DNA of 64,000 nucleotides from Apostichopus japonicus (lineage: Eukaryota; Echinodermata; Holothuroidea; Aspidochirotida; Stichopodidae). Positions 29,638 to 55,400 of the stretch are shown here, in pieces; positions within the stretch are counted from its first letter, which is position 1; every line of letters starts with the position of its first letter. The notes beneath the pieces were generated by a model, which saw only the letters and a list, made by a program, of their open reading frames with translations, searched no databases and was not told the origin of the DNA. The position numbers and the translations under genes were made by a program. The stretch spans positions 22,287,265 through 22,351,264 of the forward strand of contig NC_092573.1 in assembly GCF_037975245.1 (NCBI RefSeq), in the 5' to 3' direction.

Positions 29638-32600
29638 AACCGGCTGTAAACAGAGATATTTTCAAATGTTGCCCGTAGTAACCATGACACGCATCTATAG
29701 GAAGTACAGTTACAACTTAAATAACATATCGGCCCATAATTATGAAATGTTTCCATTAGGCTTTTTTTGTGTACACAAACATTTGCGACCACTGCCATTT
29801 TTCTTTGAACCTCCTTATAAGCTGGAGTAGGCTACTACTACGACGAAACTACATGAACTGGACATTTACTCCCAGAATAATGATAGAAATGTCGTTTTTA
29901 CCCTGTCACATCAAGCCAAGCGTGAGAAGATTTTTTTTCTTCTTCAAAAGTGTGGTGCTGATGGACACGCTCCAAAAGTAGGCTACTTGGAATTAAAAAA
30001 CAATGACACTTTCTATTTCAAAATCAAACTACTAAATTAGCAATCCGTCCTGTACAGCTATACTATTCCATAATTTTATTTATAACTGTTAGCCTCCTTG
30101 CTTTCGAAAATATTACTAAAACATTTTAATGCTAAAGATGACCTGCTTATATACTTCGAAAACAGGTCTTTATTTCTGTTACTTCCCCCTTGCAAGCTAG
30201 GATAATCTCATCCAAGTTACCCTATATACCTATAATCCCAACCATAATCATGTAGCTGGTTAGGATCACACACAATAAAAGCTTGGTAAACGTTAGTCAT
30301 TCAATCTCGCGAAAACGTAAGCCTTTTAAATATAGACCTATATAAATGTTTGATACTTTATTAATTTCACTTACTGTATATGTTTTCCACTGTTAGCCTT
30401 GCTCTATACAGATCGGATTTAAGTTACAGCTTGGTAGACTTAAAAGTCCGTAATTATATCTTCCTATAACGATATCCAGTGCTAACCATCTACCTGTCGT
30501 TTGTATAAAAAGATGGTCGTTAAATGCAAGTCTTTATGGAGGGGCCGTATACAATTTAATTCCCAAGTGAAAAATAGGTTAATTAATAAATCTATCCCGA
30601 TAACTTAAAGTAATGACTATATACGCCATTTTTATTTTGTCAATTTATCAGTTATCGTTATAGGCCTATATGTACCGTATTGTGTGTAATCAGAGGTATA
30701 TGTATTTTCCTCTCTATTTATTTATTTTTTTTCCTTTTTCCTTTTTTTCCTTGGAGTGACCTAATTGTTAAGTCCCATGACCTCAATGACCTAATCAACC
30801 ATCATATGAACATTATCTTGTTGTGAAAATATAAACTTGAAAATATAAACTTGATTAATGGTGTTGGGAAAGAAGAATTGCAATGTTATTTTAACATTCT
30901 CTCACACGTTAAATAAATGCATCATATACCATTACGTTCTAAATGGAATTTTTCAAAGTGACAATTCTTAATCTATTTGTCTAAATCTATTGAAGACATT
31001 AAACAAATTTTTTTTTAACAGTTGTCACTTTCATTTCATATCTACCCTAAAGACTTCATTGCTCCTCTGAAAACTCGAATTAGCAACCAAGTTGAATCTG
31101 GCTTTTTTGGGGGTTTGCTTTTATTTTAATTATGCCAAAAATCAACTCAAAACCTCTTCGTATTTCAATTAAGAGTGCTGGAGTCGTTTGAAATTGTCTG
31201 GATAAATAACGAATGTCCTTTGTTTATGGATAATATGCTTTCGAAGACACGTTTTCTACCACCTAAGTATAGTTAAAACTGTTAATAAATATTCTGTCTT
31301 GCTAACACATGCAGCTCACAATGGTGATTTTTATCATCCAGGTTCGATACATCACGCAATACACAATGATCGCGTATATAAAATTGCTTATTATTGGAAG
31401 AATTGTGCAAGTCAACTGCAGACTGATTCTTCATCTATAAAGAGATACGAGGACACTGAATTGACACAGCTCTTGTTCTGGGAGAAAGTCGTTCTGATAT
31501 AATTCATTTCGATCAGTAGTTGTACACACATTAACCGTAACAGAGTAAGAATTGAAGATAGACAAGGAAGTGACTACGAAGAATTAAACGGTTTACGATT
31601 TTTGAGGGAAACGTGACTTTTAAAGCATCGTTAGGATACATTGGCAAATATTTCGCAATTTATATATTGATGACTTCAGCGAGAGCCAAGATAAATACAC
31701 CGGACAGCTGAACTTCTTCAAACCAATATCACTTATTTGCCTTACTTTTAAAGACATCCAGCAAATCTGTATACGATAGGTGGCCGCACTATTAGCTATA
31801 GACGGCATTAGTGTACTGACCAACTCTCATGTTTACTCGACCGTTCATAAAACAAATTATTAATATTTAAATTTGTGAGTCAATATGAACTTTGTGTGCT
31901 CTCTATTTGGTAACGCCGAGCTTATCTGTATTTAGCGTGTTGTTACCATAGTATCGACGTTGCCAAGGAACGCCATCTGTGTTAATACATATATATTGAA
32001 ATATATGAAGTTATGATATAGTACTCGAAGTCGAGAAGTTTTGGAATAGTCCCGATTAACAGTCGACGCATTAGGGAAGGGTATAGGCTGAAGATCATTA
32101 ACAACATAATTAACACTTTGTTTTAAAGTTAAGTTTTCATAAAGTGGAAACATCGACCTGTTACAGGCTAAAGATATGGACGAGACACTGGCTGTTGGAG
32201 TCCTACCAGGACCTGTCAGTAACTGGCGTTCTAATAAACCACATCCGACTGGGGTAAGTTGAATAGTCAAATAAGTATAAAGATACGGCTAAGTTTGATA
32301 CTGATAACTGTGTGTAATTACATCAGTCATTTAATGATTGGATTCAATGTGACCCAACTTTAGAGGGGACTGGGGTTCAAGAGAGCGGATCAGTCGTTCG
32401 GTAGTTTGGTTTTTCGTGCCCAAGTTTCTTTCCTGGTCGACTTTCCTTAAATAGATATGAGACCTAACTTTTAGTTAATTAAATCCAATCTTACTCTGGT
32501 ATGTGTTTCATAGTACAGGAGTTAGTGATATTAAGTAGAGGCGGGGTTGCTAGGGACACACGTGACAAAAGATGGCAACTCATAAGAGGAATCCTAAGCA

Positions 32601-32760
32601 CGTAATACTATACTGTAACCTAAAGTAAAAAGTATTTCCTCACACTTCAATGTCTTTTTAGGTTTTAATTTTTATTATTCTGTGCATGCTCTTTACTCAT
32701 TCAATGCTTTCTTTTCTGTCGTAAGAAGTTTTTCCCCTCAAAAAAAGAAAGAAAAAGGGC

Positions 32761-32828
32761 CAACTAACATGTAATTAACGTAATCCTCTGTTTCAATTAA
32801 CATGTAATGAACATAATCCCCTGTTTGA
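32761..32828. repeat. two tandem copies of a 38-bp unit
   Basis: CAATTAACATGTAATKAACR followed by TAATCCYCTGTTT occurs twice, in head-to-tail order. Confidence 0.8.
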
Positions 32829-32972
32829 CTTTCGCCCCAATCGTCTGCGTCCGTATCTATAAACTAAGCGAAGTTCGGTTGTTATACGAATTTGATGTGG
32901 AAATAACATACATATACGTTTACTGACAGTCTGTTGTTGTTTGGTTGCAAATCACCCATCTCTCTTACAAAG

Positions 32973-33019
32973 GTATAAGCAGGGAGTTGTTATGTTCCAT
33001 AACAACTCCCTGGTATAAG
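32973..33019. mobile_element. 33-bp perfect palindrome flanked by a 7-bp direct repeat
   Basis: CAGGGAGTTGTTATG (32980-32994) and its exact inverse (32998-33012) are separated by TTC and bounded on both sides by GTATAAG (32973-32979, 33013-33019). This looks like an extreme deletion derivative of a transposon: both ends plus a target duplication. A single CAGGGAGTTG also occurs at 42233. Confidence 0.5.
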
Positions 33020-33106
33020 TATGACTTTTCTCAAATTATTTAACATCTGTTATGGCACCATGGCTACTGGCTAATCATACACCTTCCATCAAGTCTCTAT
33101 GTAAGT

Positions 33107-33247
33107 GAAGGGAAACTTTAAGTTACAAATAAGGCATATTTCTCTTTGCTTTTGAAAGGTTTTAAGTTACAAATAAAGCAATTTTCTTTTGCTTTTGAAA
33201 GACTTTAAGTTTACAAATATTATTATTTTTTTTTTGCTTTTAAAAGT
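33107..33247. repeat. three tandem copies of a 45-47 bp unit
   Basis: Units of CTTTAAGTTACAAATAARGC plus a TTTGCTTTTGAAAG tail start near 33113, 33159 and 33202. Confidence 0.8.
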
Positions 33248-35439
33248 ACGATATACAGTTATTTCACTCAAAGTCTTTGCTTACAGAATACGATCAATTT
33301 GTTCACTCACTTGTATGTGTGTGTGTGTTTGTTTACGTGTTTGGTGGGGGAGTGGGGGACTTTTCTGCCACATATCTTGACGTGCCTACATGTATGTTGA
33401 CGTCTGACCTTCTCGTGGGCGGGGTGGCGGAAGGGGCGGTGTTACTACCTGGTATACCACATCATTTCGATTAATAGGTGATGTCTATTTTAATATCTCC
33501 TTCTAATATAGAGAAAATATTACATCCATGCATCTAGCATATCCTATATAGCGTATTATACCAAGGTAGAAAAATAGCCTCCTCACTGTAATATTTCTCT
33601 GATGATATATAGTGAGGTAGCTTATTAACTGGGTTGACATAGTCTGTCTCAATTTGAAGACATACTCAAAACCAATATTTTGTATCGAAAGATTTTTGAT
33701 TCACTAAGCACAAACTCGAAGAACAATCGAGTTGAGTTTTTAATAACATATCCGTCCGGATATATTGAACAAGTTCGGCTTGTTGAGTTATAGACTAAAT
33801 AGATCTTTGTCTGATGTTATTTCATATTTGGATGGGCCTTACACGATTCAATATTATAAAACTATAGATGGCAACAATAATAAATGAAAAATATCTTCTC
33901 TTTTGCTACTGTTGTGCTCTCAGTTTGGTAATAAATGAAGGGCTGGTTTATGAAGGATGAGGTTATGTGCGATACTGTGTCTTATTTTTAATTAAGTTTC
34001 TCGGCTATGCGTTATAGATCACTACATGGTTGATAATAGAATCATATTAAGTATTTTTGACTTTCATAAAAAGCGAAGGTTAGCTATCATATGCATGAAC
34101 TGCCGGCATTTTGTATAGCGACTTTCTTCTGTAATTATTCAGTGACTTTATACCATTATAACCATGGCTAATATAAAACCAGCCATTTTATTGGTATAAA
34201 GTAGAGGGCGTGTACCATAGTAACACGAAATAAACTAACATCCATCTTTTTATCCAACGATATTTCCACGGATATTTCCAATTTCATTTAACATTTTTTA
34301 ATAGTAGCCATAACAATACTTGTGCCGTGTGTGGTGTGACTTGTGAAGTACAATTTTTCTCTATAAGGAGAGGGTGGGGGAGGTCCATATGATCACCCTT
34401 TGGGTCCTAAGGCATTATATACTTGCCTCTCCCCTTTTGCAGACAAGCCCGAAATATGTAAAGGTGGGTATGTCTTGCCTGAAAGAGTTCAAAGAAGCCG
34501 CTTGTGGGGGTCGCTTGACCTTGAGACTATAGTCGCTAGCGCCAGTGATCTGCCGAATGGATCCTCATCGGCACTATCAAGCATTAACAGTCCCGGGTTG
34601 GGGGTGTGAGTGGGGGAAGACTAATTACCCTTCAATAATGTGTTTGGGTATTGGTGTATATGTGTGGTATCGGTGTATTGGTGTATGTGTGTGTTCTTCT
34701 AAATTCTAGCAGTTTCGCCCAGCGTGATGTAATTATTTACAAAGTACACTCTATGGAATTTCTAGTCCTCTTATGAATCTCTTATGAATAGTTGAAATAT
34801 ATATTTATTTGCTAAAGTGTACCAAGTGAATACGTGCACGACCTCCACCTCCCCGAACCCCTCGGGACCCGATTCACTCCTCCCCTTCACTTGCAACCTG
34901 TTGCAACCAAGTTTTATATTTTATAGAATGCATGTGCAGTTATTCCGCAGTATAAGGGAACTAGTCGATCCTATATGCACAACGTGTATAGACACCTTAG
35001 CCTACATATGGCGTGTATAGGTTTCCTACGAGCAAACACAGAAAAATATATAGGCTTTGAGGTACAGCGTGGGTACATCACCATGGAGACTGTCAGGTGT
35101 TATTAGTCAGACCAATGAAACAGCCTCGTCCCGTTTACGTTACTCTGGTCACTTGAAAGTGTCATGCTAAACGTTAATTTGTTATATTGACAAACAATAA
35201 ACATGCCAGCTATTTTGACCAGTCAGTTACTATAGCTCGTGTTAGAGATTACCTTTGATCAGCCTTCAAGTGCATTGGCTTTGATGTTGAGTCGAAACTA
35301 ATGCAACCTTTCTGACCGTTTCGTCTATTTTTGTACGGAATTTGGAAATGAAAGATAATTCCATTTTAAAGTTGCATTTACTTTGTGCTGTAACTTTGCC
35401 TCTATCTGACAAATACAAGCAACACACGGACACACATGG

Positions 35440-36090
35440 CTAATACACCTCAGTCTAACAGGCAACATACATACACACATGGTTGAATGCACCTCAGTCT
35501 CACAAGCAACACATATACACACATGGTTGAAATAAAACTCAGTCTAAGTTACAGACATGATTAAATACACCTCAGTCTAACATGGCAAATGCACCTCAGT
35601 CTCACAAGCAACACATATACAAACACGATTTAATTAAACTGAGTCTAACATACACACATGACTAATGTACATCAGTCTTACATACACACATGGTTGAATG
35701 CACCTCAGTCTAACATGCACACATGGCTAAAATGCACCTCAGTTTCACAAGCAACAGACATATACACACAGACATACACACACGATTGAATGCACCTCAG
35801 TCTAACATGCACACATGGCTAAAATGCACCTCAGTTTCACAAGCAACAGACATATACACACAGACATACACACATGGTTGAATGCTCCTCAGTCTAACAT
35901 GCACACATGACTAAAATGCACCTCAGTTTCACAAGCAACAGACATATACACACAGACATACACACATGGTTGAATGCACCTCAGTCTAACATGCACACAT
36001 GACTAAAATGCACCTCAGTTTCACAAGCAACAGACATATACACACAGACATACAGACATGATTGAATGCACCTCAGTCTAACATACCCAC
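35440..36090. repeat. 91-bp tandem array with a decayed left side
   Basis: From about 35690 to 36090, four full copies of a 91-bp unit (TTGAATGCACCTCAGTCTAA, then ACACATG, CACAAGCAACAGACATATAC and ACAGACATACA). The shared joints TTGAATG end near 35700, 35791, 35882, 35974 and 36066. From 35440 to 35690 the same words recur at irregular spacing. Length and lack of spacers exclude a CRISPR array. Confidence 0.9.
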
Positions 36091-36758
36091 ATGACTCGTG
36101 AACTTTCCGGATTATAGAGACAGAAAAAAAAACATTCAAAAACAGCTATTTAAATTGCTGTTTGTTGTTAAAGTCAATCGCCGTACTAAAAGACAAAAGC
36201 TTGATGTGAGAAGCTATATATGTTGAGATTTTATTCCATTATTTGTGAAAACGATTTACTTTTCAAAGAAAGTACTTGCTTATACTTACCACATGTTATA
36301 CATCCAAAACTACTGTTTATACAGAAATCATGGTGAAGCTGTTATCGTCATGAACTGCTACAGAATATTGCCATCTAACTATTCCTACAAAAAGAATAAC
36401 TTAGTTCAGTTTGTAGAAAAACAGCACTTGTAATCCTGAGGCCAGTCAGTGGTTCGGATAACGTTCTAGCCAAAAGTGTTCTCTTTTCAAATTTGTTTTG
36501 TAATATTCCAGTCAGTCTTTCGTTGTTAATAACTCCATAGAGAACCAAATATTGGACCCAGTATAGGAAGTCTGGTACTCTGAGTGAACTTGTCAAACGA
36601 AATCATCTGATCTGATATATTTGTAAAATTCTATAAAAAGAAAAGAAAGAGAGGTCATGTCCACAAGTGTAACTAGGCGCTGTGCTGACTACCACATGTC
36701 AGTGCATGAAAAAATGCTGAGTCCCTCGGTGGTGGTAAAGCTCTCGAACTTTCTGTGT

Positions 36759-36795
36759 TGGTGGTGGGTGTGGGTGGGGGGTGGGGGGGTGGGGG
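36759..36795 (+). other. potential G-quadruplex sequence
   Basis: At least four runs of three or more G with 1-3 base loops (GGGTGTGGGTGGGGGGTGGG and on) on the plus strand. Confidence 0.6.
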
Positions 36796-39700
36796 CTCAA
36801 TGTATAGTTACCGGTGGCCTGTTTTAAAACAGAGCCTGTGATATCTGTTAATTTCTCATCTAAACCTTCAATGACACACTAGGTACGTCAGTCAGACTTA
36901 TCTTCAAGATATTTAGCTTATAGACTTACCGTCATATATAATAACCACTACTATTCGCACTTTACAGCTATTATATCGAACGATAAAGGAACTGCCGTGT
37001 GGGGAAAATATCTTACAAATAGGTTTATCTAACCCCTGCTGCTATAGGTCAATCAACGACAAGGGATGACGTCACAATTTTATCTTAAAAGTTATAATTA
37101 ACGACAACAATAGATACTATAATGACAGGTGTCAGTCATCGGTTCCGACTTCCAGGAAAAAACATTGCCGACATTGTCTTATTTGATCAGATAATCTCAT
37201 TCGTATAGAAAGGAGTATACGGGTGGAGTAAGGGGTGCATTAGGGGCGGGGCGTGTCGAGCACTCCTTTGTATTGGATGTAGAGGGGATTAAACCCCCAT
37301 TGTGTTATATTGGAGCTTATTTATTCCCCATCTAAATCAAACATATACTGCAGGAGTGCAGGGCTTACAATTCCTGACCATGTTTTCACTATACACCAAT
37401 ACAGATTTATTCAAGAATTGGTATAAACAACTTTCAACCTTAGTATATGTATATATGTAAATTAAAGGTAAGTAAATTAAAGGTACTTTTTTTAACGGTA
37501 CTTTTAGGAGTATTTGACTCAGTCGAGGTTATGTTTTGAAAAGCAAGAACTTTCCACAAACCATCTGTTGTATATATTATCTGCGCACAGTGTGATATAG
37601 ATTCCACTTTGCAATAACCGGAAATGCATGGGTATTAAACGAAATCCATAATTGTCGTCACCAGCGTGATTACTCCTAATTTTGATTTCTCAGGGGGAAT
37701 CAAACTTAAATCGGCTGCAGCAGAAGTATGGTTATATATGTCTTACTTCCAAACTACTTTATAGCTAAAATACGACTTGTTTGTGGCTTGAAAGTCAAAT
37801 CGCAAAAACACAATGTCCGTAATTAGAAATACAACAAACTCATTCAGCATTGTAAGAAAAATAACGATAGAATTTTTAGATGTGTTTCAACAATTACTTT
37901 TGTCAGATGAAGTGTACCTTTCTTTTAATCGAGGGGGGGGGGGCGTGGGGTGGGGGTAGAGTGAGTGAGGAATGAGAATTTACGACGACTTCGGCCTGTC
38001 ATACAGTTTATCAGCTTTTGACAATTTTCAGAACCTTAAGCCGTCTCATATACAGTAATTAAGAAACATAATCATGTATAAATTTAGTAAACAATTCGAA
38101 GCTTTTTACTTTCATAACATCTTTTAAAATATCAATTTCATGGCAGATCCAGGATTTTAACCCTCTTTGCCCGTCCCCTATCTCCCTGGATCCGCGCCTG
38201 ATTTTGTCAAATGCCAGTAAAGTCTGAATATGATTGGAAAAGTTGGAATTCTTAATATTAAAACAACAGTTTCTGTTTGGTCGCTGATGTCTAGCAAAAG
38301 ATATCGACTATTACTGAAAATAAGGTGGCAAATTAATCAAGCTAAAACAGTCTACCATTTTTTAGATCGATTCAATATTGATAAGCGATTAGTATATATA
38401 TTCTTTTTAAATTTAAATTCTAATAAAAAGGTCACGCATACCTCATGTCAGTATTTTTTACATTCAAAACTCATTGGATTGAGAACACATAGTTATTTTT
38501 ACTTCATTTCTTCATTTTATTGGGGTTTACTGTCGATTATCGAAGTAAAAACACTATTGAAAATTTACTAAAATTATTTCATTGATGACTTTTACCGATA
38601 TCAGCAAAGACTGATCCAGTTATAGGCATGACAAAAGGGATTGAGGGGGGGGGGGGGAGTAGGATGAGTCAATGGGCCTATGAAATATGTAGGGTGCTGG
38701 GAAAATATGGGAATAAAGAATACTGTACTTTCATTGTTATATATGCCTTAACGATAAATTAGGAGTGCAAAAAGGGGAATCATTGTCCTCCGAGTACTAC
38801 ATGGTTCCTCAAGCCTTCCCCCTCCCTCCCTTCACCTATCGTACTCTGCTTCTATCCTAACTTTATCAAAATTGTATACGAGTCCGCACGCGTACTCTAA
38901 TCCTGGTTAAGTTACATGTATATATATATATAAATATATATATATATAAGTATAAGTATATATATAAGTATTATTATTATTATTAATCGGCACTTAAACT
39001 TCATACCAATGTTGACCATTAACGTATAACCAATTAAGTTACATGATCAGACAATGAGCAAAATGTGGATAATGTTGAAATTGATCAATTTGCACTTTAT
39101 GTACTTAACACTTATAATAAGTTACATACACTAACATGAAAAGGTTGCTGGGCGAAGAAATGTTCAGAACAGATAAAAATCACTAGCTAATTCTTTGATG
39201 TTTAGATATTATTAAGTGAAAACTTAGATATAAGAGGGTGTCATATGGTTTGAAATATAACAATCTTACATTAAGAGTAACACTCGGTAAATGGGTAAAA
39301 CTGACGACTAAAGACAAACAAGTCTTAGCCAAACAAGTCTTTACTCTCTACAGCTATAGGCATCCTATGATCAACAAAAAAAAATCTACCCCAAAAATAC
39401 CCCGGTCTTACTTTGAATGCAACCCTACCTCAGAAGCTTGTGAAAAAAATAAAAATAAAGAAAAAACTGTCCATAAATAATGGTAGGCCCTATATGATAC
39501 CTTAAATGTACGCATTGCTATCAAATGCAGGCCTATACGATAGAAGAAAAATTAATCATGGTGTGATATCAATCTCGTCTTCGATTTCTTAGCAAAATCG
39601 TCTTGATTACTCAAACCATTTTATTACCACACCCCTGCATGCAACAAAACCACATCTCTCCTTTTTTTATCCTATGTTAATAGTTTGATTATTAATACCA

Positions 39701-40791
39701 TGGATATCGTCGATTTTTTTTTTATGATTTTTGTCATTAATGAAGACTTTTAAGATTGTCTAATATTTACAATCTTCTCAGAAGACTGCAGATCCCCAAT
39801 AAATCATTCTTTGATGTTTGTATACGATGCCAAAAAAATAAATAAATATGCGATAGAAAGATAAGATCAATATTTTATCATAATAGTCTTTGAAAGTGAA
39901 ATGTCCTTAAAAATCTTTAACCTATGAAGTTGGACAATGAATTTGTAAGGCCAACTAGCGTGTTTGTATAATACATTACGACTGTGAATCTGACAATGTA
40001 ACAGGCTACTTTACAAAAGATTTTATCAATAAACATCGAGTCGGGTTCAGTTCATCGACTTTGTATGCGTAACACAAAAGACGTGATAGGGTGATGACAA
40101 CGGGACAAAATAGTGTGAAGACCTTACCAAGACACAGGCGGGAGAAGCTTGTCGTTGCCTGGCGACCGTATATGGCCTTCGCGGGGGTGCCTTCAAGCAG
40201 ACGGCAGTTGGGCTGTTCAATGGGCTTAATGTATACACAAGGCAAAGTGCTTTAAGGAGTTTTTATGTAGGTAACATAAACGTTGCTACATGCATCCGGA
40301 GATAATGTCAACTTGGATTTTGCAACTATACACACGAAGAACTGTTATAACAGGCTGGATATAAGAAGTTGTTACCACTTGAAGTTACCTCATAGGAGAT
40401 TTCATGCGTTACTTTAAATTTAAAGACAACCAGGTTGTTAGCCGATGCAGAGGACTAAACTTTTATCTCGCGGATCTACTAACATATACGTCCATCAACT
40501 GCCAACATTGTGAAAACTCGGAAATTAAATCGTGTAAATGTAGCAAGAATCGACCCGGCCTGGATTTTGAAATTTACTGCATTTGTAGCCATCTATAAGT
40601 GCAAGTTTTCGTCTTGTACGGAGGTGGAGAGCAGCCATTCTCAATTGTTCAGTTTTAAGATAAACCAGGACGGAAAGTAAACAGAACATAAGAAAAGGCC
40701 AGAGATTATTTTAATTCTTCGAGGGTGAGGGATTCGAACGAAAATCTACTCAAAGAAGTTCTCAATTTTGTAAATCTTGTCGTCAACAAAA

Positions 40792-52437
<11,646 letters not shown>

Positions 52438-55400
52438 ATAGTCACCAAGGAAACCAAAGTAACTAAAAACAAATAAGTAATATATTAGACGGAATTGCCA
52501 TATATATATATCGCTTTCCATAGATGAACTTATTTTAAAATCATTTCCTTTTTGTGAATGTGGAGGTTAAAAATTAGCTGTTATTCCTTCGAGAAACATA
52601 AAGCAAAATGAGACACCAAGCTAAATTTGAAGTCTTAAATATTGTTTTTCTCAGAACGGCACTTAAAAGAAGTTATTTGAGCAGCAGAGGCCTCCGTTTG
52701 GTTGCCAAAAAAAAAAAAAAAAAATACACAATTCGAATCTAATATGCATATGATTATGTAATATTGTGGGATTGCTTATAGAACGTAATTTGATTAAAAT
52801 CCTATTTAAACTTAAATATTAAGTAGTCAAACAAGTAGTCACCGAGGAACAATGCATGATGTATAGTGATGATGAAAGTGCACGGTTTAAGCCTTCGTGG
52901 ACCTTATAGTAGTCACGAAGTGCACAATACAATTAAAGATATGTAAATAACTATAAAGAAAATTGTATTAAGTAATGTAATAATAATATACATTAGTGCA
53001 GGCTGGACCTTAAATTAAAATATTCAGTTTTTTAGTAAATTCGATGATTAAGTTTTCTTTCAATGTTTGTATTCTTTCTTTGCATTCATGATCATTTTAC
53101 TTATTTATTTATTATTAACCCTGCATCCAAATTATTAAGACATCGACAAATTTGTATCTCGGTTTCATTTTGTATTATAAATGTGAAAACACAATGACAT
53201 GACTATGTAAGTATAAGATACTATGAATAAGATCTCTATCTCCTTGACTCTTTGTACTTTGTTCAAATCAGTTGTCTGCGTTTGATAGTGAAATTCTGGT
53301 AATGTTAATTTTAAAATACAGTATAGTAGCCTATATAGCACGGGTTCCCTTATTGGGGTGCATGAACCCCCAGGGGGTGCGTGAGTCCATCCCAGGGGGT
53401 TCGTGTAACGTTTCTGAAAGTCAAAACTAGAGTACATTTTGTTGAACTGAAATCTGATATATCATATAATTTAGTAATGTACAAAAGTCGTACCTATCGA
53501 CAAACTCTTTTCGCGTTCCATACGCATATGTTGCCATAGTAGTAACGTACCATGAATGTGATACTTGATCTCTTACCAAGCACTGTTATGCGTACTAAAG
53601 TATAATAATGACTCAGATCGTGTCTCGAAAAGTTGGGGCTTCGTGGACAACTCTGACATCCACAGGGGGTTCGTGGGGGGGATAAAGTTAGGGAAACCCT
53701 GGTATATAGCATAAAAATGAGCAAACTAATTCACATTCCTATAGTGTTTCTTTCTCTTCGCTAAATGAATTAACAGGTCATTAACGACGTCAGTTCTTCG
53801 TGAGTAGTTTGTTTATAAGTATAGCAACTTTTCATATTAAGTATTTCCTATAACATGCATAAAATTGTCCTGAGCTGCTTGTTATCAATCTCAATAAGTA
53901 AACGTAACGGAGACGTTAACTTTAACATGAGCAGAAAGCTGTATTTACACAGAGAAATCAAAATGAAATTATGGGAATGACAATATTTTTTAGCATATAG
54001 TCCTCTTTGTAGTGCGCATATAGACACAAACATGCAGACACACGTATACATATGTATAATTGTATGTGGACTCATAACCTCAAAGGTCATTCTAAATTGC
54101 CCCGAAACATATGCTAGAAAGTTAAACAATGGTCACCCATGTCTAAAACCTCAACACACAAGCCATTCAATATTGGATGGTCAGACTTTTTATTCCGGAT
54201 AAGTAGTTTTGGTATATAGGCCTACTCTTAGTATTTTTTCAGCCATTATTAAAATTTGAGGAAATACGGATGACAATGGGATGAGAAAGTAACTGTTTAT
54301 CTTATGTCTGCTTTATCAATGTGTACGGCTTTGAAATAGCCCTTCAATGAACAATTAGGAATTGTAAAATCTATTTTAAACATTTCCATTCTTCATTGAG
54401 ACGCATGGCACTTTATCCGTTTCTCATGACATTTATATAGCGTGAAATTGATGTAAAATGAATAAAACTTGCTATTGCTATCAAGTGTTTAAAATTTACG
54501 AGGATGCTTTGAAAAGGCATTCATTGATCTTTTAAACTCTTTTCATCTTTGCTTGTATGGTTTAGTCATAAACTTGTAATGTGTTTAAAGGTCACCTGCA
54601 TCGCTTTCGGAAATTACATTAAAAATTTGTCATTTTCTTCACTCTTATTTTTAGCACAGTACCATATAGTAGGCCTACATATCCTAACCTTCATTTTGTA
54701 CCACCTATACACTATGCTTACGTCATTGAATATTATTTGCAATTTATTTATTGATATTGCACTTATATAAAAGAAGACATCCTCCAAAACGCAAGCATCA
54801 TCATCAAAAATAAAAATAAAATTAAATGACCGAATACATAAATGAGACAAAAACCGAAATATCATCATTAGCATATAAAGACATGTGATGTCGTAGAATT
54901 GAACGACTCAGGGCCCGGAACAGCTAAGAAATTCTTGCTCCTTAAGCTTTTGGAAGATATCTGATGTTTTGTCTAGGAGTTTTCATTTTGTAATCTGTGA
55001 TGGCATATAGGCCTATATATAGTGACACTATATAATCTGAAGCCTTTTTAAAAATTTTGTTCGAAGAATACTTTCAAGGTAGGATGTTAATTTCTCAGCT
55101 GTTTGCAGATGGTTGGGTTTGTGTCTCATTTAAAGATTCCTGTCGACTTTGGAATTTTAATATATAATGCTCGAAGATTATCAAACTTAACGGGAGGGGC
55201 GAGGGGGGGGGGGTGGTTTAACTTTTTTCTTTAAAAGGACGGCTAGTCTTGTAACCTGTATAATTACTATGTACACCGTTATTAATGAGTAATTGTTTAT
55301 CTATTTTTTTAAATTAATTTAATGATGCACTTTAACGTAAAGAAAATTTTGTGAATAAGGTTAAAGCTTTAATTTGGCCAACATTGAAGTGTTTTTTATT

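Noticed and set aside
31932-32270. 112-residue minus-strand open frame
   Set aside because: Not recognisable, no supporting splice sites or neighbouring exons.
35440-36090. CRISPR-like periodic repeat
   Set aside because: Units are 91 bp with no unique spacers, in a eukaryotic genome.
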